Source of the DNA: Anabaena sphaerica FACHB-251
Lineage (GTDB): Bacteria; Cyanobacteriota; Cyanobacteriia; Cyanobacteriales; Nostocaceae
Direction: 5' to 3'
NCBI RefSeq assembly: GCF_014696825.1
Contig: NZ_JACJQU010000006.1
Location: forward strand, 212,542 to 276,541
DNA length: 64,000 bases
The notes beneath the pieces are model-generated. The model had not been told where the DNA came from. It ran no database searches and saw only the letters and a list, made by a program, of their open reading frames with translations. This document shows, piece after piece, positions 54,971 to 63,942 of this stretch. The position numbers and the translations under genes were made by a program. Position 1 is the first letter of the stretch, and every line of letters starts with the position of its first letter.

Positions 54971-55564
54971 TTACAAAGATACCGCATACAACCGATCGCC
55001 AATAATTCCGCGAATATTCTCAACCATCTGACTATAGACAGCATCAGATAAAACAGGTTCAGAACCTTCTAACTGCACCTGTTGATCTAAATCAATCCAA
55101 GATTTACAACCACCGTATTCAGGTAAATAAGGAATATACTGCACCTGGGGGAGTTTATAAGTCCGTAACAAAAGAATGTATAAAGGTTGACGCGCTTTCC
55201 ATTTTAGGCGATCGCTAATAAAATACTCGTTCCAAATATGAAAAGGAAGTAATTCACTGACAATAGACTCATCTGCAACGGGTAAAATATCCGTAATTTC
55301 TGCCCAACTACCGATGCGAATTGTTTCTGGATGCCATCCTGATGTGACTGGATAGACAAGATCAGCATACTCAGCCTTGAGCAAAAAAGATTGTTGATGT
55401 TCGTAAGTAGGGTAGAGCAGAACCTGTTCATGAGCAACGCTGAAACGTCCCCCCTGTTCATGGATACCGCCTTTACGAAGTAACATAATCGTTTGGCCGT
55501 TTTCCAGCGCATTTACGGCTACAGCCCATTCTTTGAGAGCATGAAAAGTGGTAGTCAGTTCCAT
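54971..55564 (-). CDS. DUF1802 family protein
   Basis: 197 residues. Conserved parts are ALKEWAVAVNALENGQTIMLLRKGGIHEQ, FLLYPTYEHQ and a GSWAEITDI segment, with RTYKLP near the end. DUF1802 proteins are widespread in cyanobacteria and some other bacteria; the function is not known to me. The start is ATG 55564, or 55570 six bases earlier; neither has a clear ribosome site. AGGTGAC heptamers follow upstream at 55577-55615. Confidence 0.85.
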   Translation of the reverse strand: MELTTTFHALKEWAVAVNALENGQTIMLLRKGGIHEQGGRFSVAHEQVLLYPTYEHQQSFLLKAEYADLVYPVTSGWHPETIRIGSWAEITDILPVADESIVSELLPFHIWNEYFISDRLKWKARQPLYILLLRTYKLPQVQYIPYLPEYGGCKSWIDLDQQVQLEGSEPVLSDAVYSQMVENIRGIIGDRLYAVSL

Positions 55565-55674
55565 GAGCATCTTTTATTAGGTGACAGGTGATAGATGACA
55601 GGTTACAGGTAATAGGTTAAAAGTCTAATTGTGTTCTCATCACTTTAGCTGTTGTCAGAAATTAGAGGAAAACT

Positions 55675-56634
55675 ATGGAAAAACGCAAACTGGGTACATC
55701 AACCGTACAAATCTCACCCATTCTCATGGGAACTTGGCAAGCAGGGAAAAAAATGTGGGTGGGAATTGAGGATGATGACTCAATTAAAACCATTCGCGCT
55801 GGTTACGAAGCCGGAATTACAACCATAGATACTGCTGAAGTTTATGGTGATGGACATTCTGAACAGATTGTAGCCCAAGCTTTGTCTGATGTGCGCGATC
55901 GCGTGGAATATGCCACAAAAGTTTTTTCTAATCATCTCAAATATCAACAAGTGATTGAAGCTTGTGAGCGTTCCCTGCAAAATCTCAAAACTGACTACAT
56001 CGACCTATACCAAATTCATTGGCCATCTGGTGCTTTCAACAGTGAAATCGTCCCTATAGAAGAAACCATGAACGCCTTAAATCATCTCAAAGAACAAGGT
56101 AAAATTCGTGCCATTGGAGTTTCTAATTTTTCCCGTGAACAAATAGCAGAAGCCTCCCAATATGGACGTATTGATAGTTTACAACCACCTTATTCTTTAT
56201 TTTGGCGGAATGTAGAGACAGATGCCATGCCATACTGTGTGGAAAATAACATTTCGATTTTGGCTTATTCACCTTTAGCACAAGGATTGTTAACTGGTAA
56301 ATTCGCTCCTGGTCATAAATTTGACCCAGCCGATAACAGAGCTAAAAATAGGTTATTTCAAGGTGAAAACTTTGAACGCGCTCAACAAGCATTAGACAAA
56401 CTTAGACCCATAGCTGAAAATCATCATTGTAGTTTAGCGCAGTTAGCATTGGCGTGGTTAATTGCCCAACCTCAAACAAATGCGATCGCCGGTGCAAGAT
56501 ATCCCCAACAAGCACAAGATAACGCCAAAGCCGCAGCAATCAATCTTTCTACTGAAGAAATCGCCCAAATAGACAATATTGGCCGCATTGTTACCAACCA
56601 TTTCGACAATACAGGAATTATGTGGGAATGGTAA
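55675..56634 (+). CDS. Aldo/keto reductase
   Basis: 319 residues of the NADPH-dependent TIM-barrel family. The active-site residues are in TTIDTAEVYGDGHSE (D and Y), EYATKVF (K) and YQIHWPSG (H). SNFSREQIAEA and LAYSPLAQGLLTGKF are usual for the family. It reduces aldehydes or ketones, and some members act on xenobiotics or in redox balance. The ATG follows GAGGAA at good spacing. The substrate is unknown. Confidence 0.9.
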   Translation: MEKRKLGTSTVQISPILMGTWQAGKKMWVGIEDDDSIKTIRAGYEAGITTIDTAEVYGDGHSEQIVAQALSDVRDRVEYATKVFSNHLKYQQVIEACERSLQNLKTDYIDLYQIHWPSGAFNSEIVPIEETMNALNHLKEQGKIRAIGVSNFSREQIAEASQYGRIDSLQPPYSLFWRNVETDAMPYCVENNISILAYSPLAQGLLTGKFAPGHKFDPADNRAKNRLFQGENFERAQQALDKLRPIAENHHCSLAQLALAWLIAQPQTNAIAGARYPQQAQDNAKAAAINLSTEEIAQIDNIGRIVTNHFDNTGIMWEW

Positions 56635-56644
56635 TTGGGAAATA

Positions 56645-56696
56645 AGGGAACAGGGAACAGGGAACAGGGAACAGGGAACAGGGAACAGGGAACAGG
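56645..56696. repeat. 7-base tandem repeat GGGAACA
   Basis: About seven uninterrupted units immediately downstream of the aldo/keto reductase. Confidence 0.85.
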
Positions 56697-56699
56697 TAG

Positions 56700-57100
56700 A
56701 AAGCTATTCTCCCCACCTTCTCATCACCCCATCTCTACTGTCACCTGTCAAGAGTCACCTTTCCCCAATGTTGCTAATTGAAACAAAACATCAAGTTTAG
56801 TAAACAAGCGATCGCATTTGAATTAGGGTTTGCTAGATTATATTCATAAGTTCATCAGGACACAAAAGAAGAACTAACCAACCAAAAGGGCAATGACATA
56901 AGTGTCCCCCGTCAGAAGCCCAAGCAAGATTTAGCATATACCATTTAAAGTGGCATTCCGACTGTTGTTTATAGTCGCGCCAAATCCCGAAGCGGAAAAA
57001 CAGAAAAGTGCTAAACTTGTAGTTTTACTGTCAACCCTAGTTATTGACTTTCAAACACTTACTTAACCTTAACAATTTGAACCCTCTGAATTCGCTAGAA
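56700..57100. other. Gene-free gap that may hold a small RNA
   Basis: No gene of normal length. The region ends at a plus-strand terminator (57101-57125) with no plus-strand gene closer than 470 bases, so a transcript may start inside. TTGACT at about 57043 has no clear -10. A 38-codon GTG frame (56950-57066, ending KLVVLLSTLVIDFQTLT) is a weak alternative. No match to a known RNA class was recognised. Confidence 0.35.
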
Positions 57101-57125
57101 CCTGGTCAACCCTGACCAGGTTTTT
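57101..57125 (+). terminator. Orphan rho-independent terminator
   Basis: Perfect 8-bp GC-rich stem CCTGGTCA / TGACCAGG with a four-base loop, followed by TTTTT. Read on the plus strand it terminates something upstream. The minus-strand gene ends just beyond it. Confidence 0.8.
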
Positions 57126-57131
57126 AGATGT

Positions 57132-58046
57132 TTATTGAATAATAGATAAAACCCAATCACGGAAAATAGGGTTTACTTGCTCAGGTACTTCATCATGGGG
57201 ACAATGACCAGCAGTGAGAAAATATTCTGTTAGTTGGGGATAATATTGATGGAATTTCTGGGAACGTTCCCGCGCTTTCATCCAAGGATCTGCTTCACCC
57301 CATAATAACAATAAAGGACAAGTTAATTGTTTGAGTAAAACATCAACTTTCTCCCCTTGGGGAGTGCTAAAAACAGAGACAAATACATCTAAAGCACCTT
57401 GATCATAAGCCGGACGTTGAATTTCTTCAACTAATTGATCAGTAATTGCCGTTTTGTCCAAATAAACCTTTTCTAAAGTACGACGAATTACCCAACGTTG
57501 GCGCACATATTGAAATAATAAAGCCTGAGATAAACGCCGTTTAAAAGTCCATTTGACAGTTTTACCTATTAGTTGCTGTAAAGGATTTTTCGGAGGTTGA
57601 ATTTGAGTTTGTATCGCTTCCGGTTCAGAAAAGGGACCAGCACTATTAAGTAATACTACTCCAGCGACACTATCAGGACATTGAGACGCAACACATAAGC
57701 AAGCATAACCACCAAGGGAGTTACCTGCTAATACTGTTTTTTCACCAATGACTTCACTAATAAAATCTCGCAGTTGGTCGCGCCATAATTCCCCACTGTA
57801 CTGCAATTTCGGTTTTGCTGAACGTCCAAATCCCAAAAGGTCAATGGCGAATACTTGAAAATCTGCACAAAGTCCGGTAATATTTTTTCTCCAGTGGTCT
57901 GTGGAAGCACCAAAACCATGTACTAACAGCAAAGGGGGACGCTGGGGTTGTTTCTCTCCTGCTTGGACATAGTAAACGTTGTGTCCACGCCATTGCCAGT
58001 ATTGTCCGGGAATTGGAGTTGTAGAGGGTGCTATAGTTGTCTGCAT
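57132..58046 (-). CDS. Alpha/beta fold hydrolase
   Basis: 304 residues. The oxyanion HGFGASTDHWRKN motif, the nucleophile elbow VLAGNSLGGYACL (G-N-S-L-G), an acid in LLWGEADPWM and the histidine in TAGHCPHDEVPE are all present. The cap region (PLQQLIGKTVKWTFKRRL) and length suit the haloperoxidase, epoxide hydrolase and lipase-like group found in many cyanobacteria next to pigment or membrane genes. Substrate unknown. Confidence 0.88.
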   Translation of the reverse strand: MQTTIAPSTTPIPGQYWQWRGHNVYYVQAGEKQPQRPPLLLVHGFGASTDHWRKNITGLCADFQVFAIDLLGFGRSAKPKLQYSGELWRDQLRDFISEVIGEKTVLAGNSLGGYACLCVASQCPDSVAGVVLLNSAGPFSEPEAIQTQIQPPKNPLQQLIGKTVKWTFKRRLSQALLFQYVRQRWVIRRTLEKVYLDKTAITDQLVEEIQRPAYDQGALDVFVSVFSTPQGEKVDVLLKQLTCPLLLLWGEADPWMKARERSQKFHQYYPQLTEYFLTAGHCPHDEVPEQVNPIFRDWVLSIIQ

Positions 58047-58161
58047 AATAGGAAGAAATGTTAAGTATTGTTAATAATCTTAGATTAGCAGTGAAATTAC
58101 CAATTGAGTAGCTGGTTTTATTTCTTATCTAACTATCTCATCCTTGAAAAGGAATTTGTGT

Positions 58162-60648
58162 ATGCAGTTTAGTTATAGAATATCAATGATTTTCAATACC
58201 ACTTTGCTGGTATTTTTTAACTTATTACCCTTGCCAATTATGGCTCAAGGAAGCAACTATAACCTGATCAAAAATAACAAATTAGACGAACAAGAAGAAG
58301 AAAATTCCTTTAAAATTACACCAGAAATTTGTGAAATGAATGCTCAAGCTTTGGAAATGTTACCTCCAGAAGTTTCTAGATATTTTAAAGATTTTTGTGA
58401 TGCAGGTAAAAAAGGTGGAGTTACTGAAAACCAAGATATATTAAATATATTCACTGGTGTGAAAAATGAGCGCACTTTGGAAAATTATTTTCAAGGTTTA
58501 GAAGCAGCTAGAAAATCAGGTAATTCTGTTCAAGAAAGACAATTGCTGTCTATAATTGCATTAGGTTATGCAAATAAACTCCATTTTAATAAAGCACTAG
58601 AATTTTATGAACAAGCTTTAATTGTCAATAGGAAGAATAATGATCCACAAGTTGAAGCAGAAACATTAAACCAAATCGCTAGATTATATGCACGCAATAG
58701 ACAAGAATTGCAAGCTTTAAAATATTTAGAGCAAAGTTTAGCTATCACTCAAGGTAAAAAAGATAAAAAAAATCGAATATTAAGACTGCGATTAGATACT
58801 TTAAAATTGATGGGTCTTATCTATCAATATCAAAATCAAAAAAATCAGGCTTTAAAGATTTACGAAGAAGCTATATCTATTGTAAAAGGTGGATTGATAG
58901 ATAGACAAACCCAAGGTTTAACATTACGGGAAATTGGCAGATTCTATCAAATTAGTGGAGATTATGCTCCAGCTTTATCATTGTATAAAGAAGTTTTAGA
59001 GATAGGTAAAAATGATAGTTATGTAAGATTATTGGGTTTCAAAAGTCTTGGTGATTTATATGAATTGCAGAATAATTATGCTCAGGCTTTAGAATTTTAT
59101 GAGCAAGCTGTAAAATTAACTAAAAACGATAATTTAGACCTATATTTAGGTTCTAGTTTGGCCGATGTAGGGAGAATTTATAATCGTTTAGGAAGGCATC
59201 AAGAAGCCGAAAAACTCCTAATTCAATCGGTTCAGCAAGCAGAATCACAATATAAATTAACTCCAGATGATATTCCCGAAAATGGTTCTAGTATTTTAGG
59301 TAATGTCTCTAGTTTTGTAGATCAGTTTACACCAATGTTACAGGAAACCGAAAAAAATAGCTATCAAGAATTACAAAGATCACTAATTGCCCAAAATAAA
59401 AATAATGCGGCTTTAGAAATATCTGAAAGAGGTAGAGCAAGAGCTTTTAGTCAATTGTTAGCTATTAATCTAGCTTTATCAGGTAAACGAGATATTGCTG
59501 TCAAAAATGATATTATCAATATTGAGCAAATGAAACAGATTGCTCAAAAACAAAAAGCAACTTTGGTACAATATTCAATTCTGAAAAAACCTATTCAAAA
59601 TGGAGTGCTTGAGTATGGAATTGATATTCCCAATCCTAAAGCACAAGATGATTTACAATTATTGATTTGGGTAATTAAACCCACTGGTGAAATCGCTTTT
59701 CGTCAAGTTGACTTAAAATCAATTAATAATTCTCTAGAAACTCTGGTAAAAAATAGCCGCAATGCAATTATTAGAGTGGGTACAAGTAAGAAAGCAACAG
59801 AAACAAGTTTAAAAGAATTACATCAACTGCTAATTAGCCCTATTGCTGAACATTTACCAACTAACCCGAATGACAGAGTTATTTTTATTCCTGATGGTTC
59901 TTTGTTTCTTGTGCCGTTTGTGGCGTTACAAGATGCACAAGGTAAGTACCTGATTGAAAAACATACTATTTTGACATCACCTGCTATTAGAGTCTTAGAT
60001 TTAGTACATCAGCAAAGACAAAAAGTATCAGGTAAGGGTGCTTTAGTAGTTGGTAATCCCAAAATGCCTGATTATTCTGGTAAGTTAGGTGAAAAACCCC
60101 AACCACTTTCAGATTTACCAAATGCAGAGTTAGAAGCACAAGCTATCGCTAAGTTGTTAAATACTCAAGCGATTATTGGCAATAATGCCACAAAACAAGC
60201 AATTGTTCAACAAATGCCAAATGCGCGAATCATTCATTTTGCTACACATGGATTATTAGATCATTATGAAGGATTAGGAAGTGCGATCGCTTTTGCACCT
60301 TCAGCAAAAGATGATGGTTTCTTGACAGCACAAGAACTGGTAGAAATGAAACTCAATGCAGAATTAGTAGTTTTAAGTGCCTGTGATACCGGGAGAGGAG
60401 TTATTACAGGTGATGGAGTAATAGGTTTATCACGTTCTTTCTTTGCTGCTGGAGTTCCTAGCATAGTTGTCTCTTTATGGGCAGTACCGGATGCACCTAC
60501 ATCTATATTAATGACAGAATTTTATCAAATTCTACAAACCCAACCCGATAAAGCTCAAGCACTGCGTCAAGCAATGTTAAACACAATGAAAAAACATCCA
60601 GCACCCCAAAATTGGGCAGCGTTTACCCTAGTTGGTGAGGCTTTGTAA
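58162..60648 (+). CDS. TPR-CHAT protein, secreted
   Basis: 828 residues from ATG 58162, chosen because AAGGAA stands seven bases upstream; the TTG at 58144 has none. A signal peptide (ISMIFNTTLLVFFNLLPLPI, cleavage near MAQG) is followed by an EICEMNAQALEMLPPE segment and tetratricopeptide repeats to about residue 400 (ALEFYEQALIVNRK, ALKYLEQSLAIT, ALSLYKEVLEIG). The CHAT domain has the caspase-like histidine in IHFATHGLLDH (H696) and cysteine in LSACDTGRGV (C741). Second such protein in the window; the other is at 32620-35487. Confidence 0.88.
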   Translation: MQFSYRISMIFNTTLLVFFNLLPLPIMAQGSNYNLIKNNKLDEQEEENSFKITPEICEMNAQALEMLPPEVSRYFKDFCDAGKKGGVTENQDILNIFTGVKNERTLENYFQGLEAARKSGNSVQERQLLSIIALGYANKLHFNKALEFYEQALIVNRKNNDPQVEAETLNQIARLYARNRQELQALKYLEQSLAITQGKKDKKNRILRLRLDTLKLMGLIYQYQNQKNQALKIYEEAISIVKGGLIDRQTQGLTLREIGRFYQISGDYAPALSLYKEVLEIGKNDSYVRLLGFKSLGDLYELQNNYAQALEFYEQAVKLTKNDNLDLYLGSSLADVGRIYNRLGRHQEAEKLLIQSVQQAESQYKLTPDDIPENGSSILGNVSSFVDQFTPMLQETEKNSYQELQRSLIAQNKNNAALEISERGRARAFSQLLAINLALSGKRDIAVKNDIINIEQMKQIAQKQKATLVQYSILKKPIQNGVLEYGIDIPNPKAQDDLQLLIWVIKPTGEIAFRQVDLKSINNSLETLVKNSRNAIIRVGTSKKATETSLKELHQLLISPIAEHLPTNPNDRVIFIPDGSLFLVPFVALQDAQGKYLIEKHTILTSPAIRVLDLVHQQRQKVSGKGALVVGNPKMPDYSGKLGEKPQPLSDLPNAELEAQAIAKLLNTQAIIGNNATKQAIVQQMPNARIIHFATHGLLDHYEGLGSAIAFAPSAKDDGFLTAQELVEMKLNAELVVLSACDTGRGVITGDGVIGLSRSFFAAGVPSIVVSLWAVPDAPTSILMTEFYQILQTQPDKAQALRQAMLNTMKKHPAPQNWAAFTLVGEAL

Positions 60649-60965
60649 ATGGAAAAATTCACGAGTCAGAATGTTTGATAATCAATCTAGGACAAAATAA
60701 AGATTGACTGGCTATATTAGCATTGGTGATGGCTAGGAGAATTGAGTAATTGTTTGGGTTGATTTAGTAGGTTGAAGAAGAATTCAGAAGTCAGAACACC
60801 CTGCGGGAAGCAAGCTACAAAATTCATTCTGAATTCTGACTCCTGAATTCTGTTCGATAAAGTTTTAAATTTAGCCTAGTTGTTAGATACATCTGGGCTA
60901 TTTTATTAGCGAGTCGCCAAAAGTAAGTATAATTTCAGTACCTTTTATTTGAAATCACTTTCATT
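60649..60965. other. Gap before aroE
   Basis: No gene seen. Two units of GAATTCTGACTCCT-type sequence lie at 60830-60862, and TATAAT at 60928-60933 could be the -10 of aroE, with no good -35. Nothing else recognised. Confidence 0.4.
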
Positions 60966-61862
60966 ATGAATAACCAAGATCATAATTATTGTCAGCAAAT
61001 CACTGGAAAATCTAAACTTCTAGGAGTTATTGGCTATCCTGTAGAACATTCTCTATCACCAGTGATGCACAATGCAGCATTGAGTAAATTGGGCTTAGAT
61101 TATGTTTATTTGCCTTTTCCTATTGCACCGGAAAATTTAGAGACAGCGATCGCAGGTTTTGCAGCTATTGGTATTGTTGGTTTTAGTGTGACAATTCCCC
61201 ATAAACAGGCCATATTACCTTTATTAACAGAAATTTCCCCTATTGCTCAAGCTATAGGTGCAGTCAATACCGTGACTCGTCAAGGTGACGGGTGGGTGGG
61301 AACAAACACAGATGTAGAAGGCTTTATTGCCCCTCTGCAAACCACTTATCAGCAAGATTGGAGTCAAAAAAAGGCGGTAATTTTAGGTAATGGTGGTGCG
61401 GCCAGGGCGGTTGTTGCTGGTTGTATTCAGCTAGGTTTAGCAGAAATTCATGTCGTAGGACGCAATATATATAAATTAAAGGATTTTCGTCAAAGTTGGG
61501 AAAATTCACCCTTTGCAGATAAATTTCAAGTCCATGCTTGGGAAGAATTACCAAACCTAATTCCCCAAGCTAATTTGTTAGTAAATACCACTCCTATCGG
61601 GATGTATCCCCACGTAGATCAATCACCTTTAAGTGGAGAGGAGATGGTTAAATTACCTTCAGGTGCTATCGCTTATGATTTAATCTACATCCCCAAACCT
61701 ACGAAATTTTTACACCAGGCAGAAGAACAAGGTGCAATTCCCATTGATGGTTTAGAAATGCTAGTTCAGCAAGGTGCAGCAGCATTGAAAATCTGGTTGC
61801 AAGAGGAAAAAGTACCTGTAGCCCAAATGCGCCAAGCATTGCAAAATCACCTGGGTATATAG
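60966..61862 (+). CDS. aroE: Shikimate dehydrogenase
   Basis: 298 residues. It reduces 3-dehydroshikimate to shikimate with NADPH in aromatic amino acid synthesis. The catalytic lysine is in VTIPHKQAILP and the aspartate in TNTDVEGFI. The nucleotide loop is VILGNGGAARAVV, and GLEMLVQQGAAALKIWL closes the protein. GYPVEHSLSPVMHNAAL is the family start. It is about 20 residues longer at the N-terminus than many bacterial forms. Single gene. Confidence 0.95.
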   Translation: MNNQDHNYCQQITGKSKLLGVIGYPVEHSLSPVMHNAALSKLGLDYVYLPFPIAPENLETAIAGFAAIGIVGFSVTIPHKQAILPLLTEISPIAQAIGAVNTVTRQGDGWVGTNTDVEGFIAPLQTTYQQDWSQKKAVILGNGGAARAVVAGCIQLGLAEIHVVGRNIYKLKDFRQSWENSPFADKFQVHAWEELPNLIPQANLLVNTTPIGMYPHVDQSPLSGEEMVKLPSGAIAYDLIYIPKPTKFLHQAEEQGAIPIDGLEMLVQQGAAALKIWLQEEKVPVAQMRQALQNHLGI

Positions 61863-61920
61863 GGATTGGGGAAAAATCAGGTCAAAAGTCAAAATTAAAT
61901 AACTTCTGCCCCCTGCCTCC

Positions 61921-63942
61921 CTATTGTGGTATTTTCATATACCTTTCTTGTCCTTGGGAATTATAGAGAAATACGGGTAGGTTAGCATTATCACTAATTA
62001 CTCCTAAAGCTTGTTGCAAAGTTTGTAAATGACTTTGGATATCAGGGTTAGCACTTTGTAATGCTTGGTCATACTCCGGGGTTAAACGGACAACAATTCC
62101 CTTAGTTTCGATGCTAAAAGTGCAAAAACGCATCTTATTGACACAGGTACTTCCCAGATCAGCGCGAGTTTGTGTCAAATTACCATAGAGTTGCTGTTTT
62201 TGTTGTGCCTGTGCAAAAGCAGTCGAATAGGGTTGGATGAGTGACTGTGCTTGATTGTAGTTGGAACTATCTTGAGAAATCTGTTTAGCTGTCTTTACAG
62301 CTTGATCCCAAGATGCTACTGCTGCCTGCCATTGATTTTTTTGCTCATAGACTTTAGCTTGATTAGCAAAATTGACAGCTTGCTGATAGTAATTAGCCGC
62401 TGCAATTTCTCTTGTAGCTATGTTGCGTGCCAATGTGAGTTTCGGTTCATATTCCACTAACAGGTTTTTAGCTTCCTCGTGTGCTGTGCTGGTTGAGGGG
62501 ATGCTTTTCAAATCATTGACAACCTCTTGCCACGTAAACCGTACCCTTTGCCAGTCATTAGCAGATTTAGCAGTGGCTTGGCGTTTGCTGGCAGAATCAG
62601 CTACAGTTTTGGCTGTGGCTAGTTTTTTCTGCCATGATTCTTCACTAAGCAACTGCTTATTTATCGCTTGTAAATTGCTTTGATACTTAGGTAAATTTGC
62701 CCGCACCAGCCCATAGAGTTCATGACCAGGTTTGATAGACTCTAGTGGTGTAATTGCTTGTCGCCATAAAGCTTGTCTACTGCGTAGTTCATCCAAGCTG
62801 GTTGCGGGAGTTTGTGTTTTTTGCTCTGCTGCCGATGCTGCTTGTAAAGCTTTTACTACCTGGTTAATTTTTGTTGATTGGTCAGAAAAACTTAAAGTCA
62901 GTTCCTGGGCTGGTTGGTAACGAGGAGACCATTGAGGAATAACGTTGAGATCAGCAATAATTTTATCTAGTTGTTGTTGAACTGCTATTAGTTCTTGTGG
63001 TGATTTAGCTTTACGGATTAATTGCGGAGTCTCGCTTTTGAATTGCTCGGCTACTTGTAATTCTTTACACTCGCCAATTACACAAGCACGGTTAAGAAAG
63101 AATGCACCGCCTCCAAAAATCACTGTCACCCCCAAGACTCCAGCTAAGAGGATGGGTAAAGATGGCAGTGATAGCTTTTTGCTCTTTGATAAATTTTGTC
63201 CACCCGCAAAGGGGTCAAACTTTTCTTCTTCGGCTAACTCATTCTCACCCTCATTAAGAAATGACTTATCTGAGCTATATGTAGTAGTATCCGAGTTAAA
63301 TGATGTATCTGATCCTAGTAGGGTATCCGAGCTAAATGAGTTATTTGAGGCAAATGATGAACTATCTGAACTAAATGAAGTATCCGAGATATGATCATCT
63401 GTTAGTAAACTAAATGGATTATCCGAGATATGATCATCTTTTAGAGAACTAAATGAAGTATCCGAGATATGATCATCTGTTAGTAAACTAAATGGATTAT
63501 CCGAAATATTATCGTCCTCCTCCGGAGACGAGAGTCCGGGGATTTGCAGTGGTGGAAAAATTAGCTGATTTTTACCAGCACCTTGATCTAAGTCATTACT
63601 TGCTTCTGGCGATGGAATTTCATGATCTGCTTGTATCCCCTTAGCCTTGATAATTATCGAGTGTTTAGCGTAGGGTAGTTTTTCTCCGGAAACCCTGACG
63701 TAAAATTGCACCTTTTCATCATGGTATTGAGATTGCCACTGTAGCGATTCCTCAAGGATAGCAAATATTTTTTCTGTATCAACTGCTACACCTGGAGGAT
63801 GTTGAGTTAAAATCATCAGTTCGCTATTTTGAACGGCGCATTTAACCTGGAGAACCGGGACAGATGGAAGTTCCAGCAGTATTTGTTCCTGTAAAATACT
63901 GGTTAGAATCTGGATATCTTCTTTTTGGAATGTTACTTTCAT
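61921..63942 (-). CDS. Large single-span membrane protein with 13-residue repeats
   Basis: 673 residues. An N-terminal cytosolic domain (about 1-110, VTFQKEDIQILTSILQEQIL) is followed by an acidic, serine-rich linker that includes four near-identical 13-residue units (DDHISDNPFSLLT / DDHISDTSFSSLK, residues 143-194). One transmembrane helix comes next (SLPILLAGVLGVTVIFGGGAFFL, about 261-283), then a long helical region (about 290-600, rich in QxxW and AKTV patterns), closing with a beta-rich LPVFLYNSQGQERY tail. It resembles cyanobacterial proteins of unknown role; I do not assign a family. Confidence 0.65.
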   Translation of the reverse strand: MKVTFQKEDIQILTSILQEQILLELPSVPVLQVKCAVQNSELMILTQHPPGVAVDTEKIFAILEESLQWQSQYHDEKVQFYVRVSGEKLPYAKHSIIIKAKGIQADHEIPSPEASNDLDQGAGKNQLIFPPLQIPGLSSPEEDDNISDNPFSLLTDDHISDTSFSSLKDDHISDNPFSLLTDDHISDTSFSSDSSSFASNNSFSSDTLLGSDTSFNSDTTTYSSDKSFLNEGENELAEEEKFDPFAGGQNLSKSKKLSLPSLPILLAGVLGVTVIFGGGAFFLNRACVIGECKELQVAEQFKSETPQLIRKAKSPQELIAVQQQLDKIIADLNVIPQWSPRYQPAQELTLSFSDQSTKINQVVKALQAASAAEQKTQTPATSLDELRSRQALWRQAITPLESIKPGHELYGLVRANLPKYQSNLQAINKQLLSEESWQKKLATAKTVADSASKRQATAKSANDWQRVRFTWQEVVNDLKSIPSTSTAHEEAKNLLVEYEPKLTLARNIATREIAAANYYQQAVNFANQAKVYEQKNQWQAAVASWDQAVKTAKQISQDSSNYNQAQSLIQPYSTAFAQAQQKQQLYGNLTQTRADLGSTCVNKMRFCTFSIETKGIVVRLTPEYDQALQSANPDIQSHLQTLQQALGVISDNANLPVFLYNSQGQERYMKIPQ

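Noticed and set aside
62251-63394. Several plus-strand frames opposite the large membrane protein
   Set aside because: They mirror the repetitive codons of the minus-strand gene and lack starts with ribosome sites.
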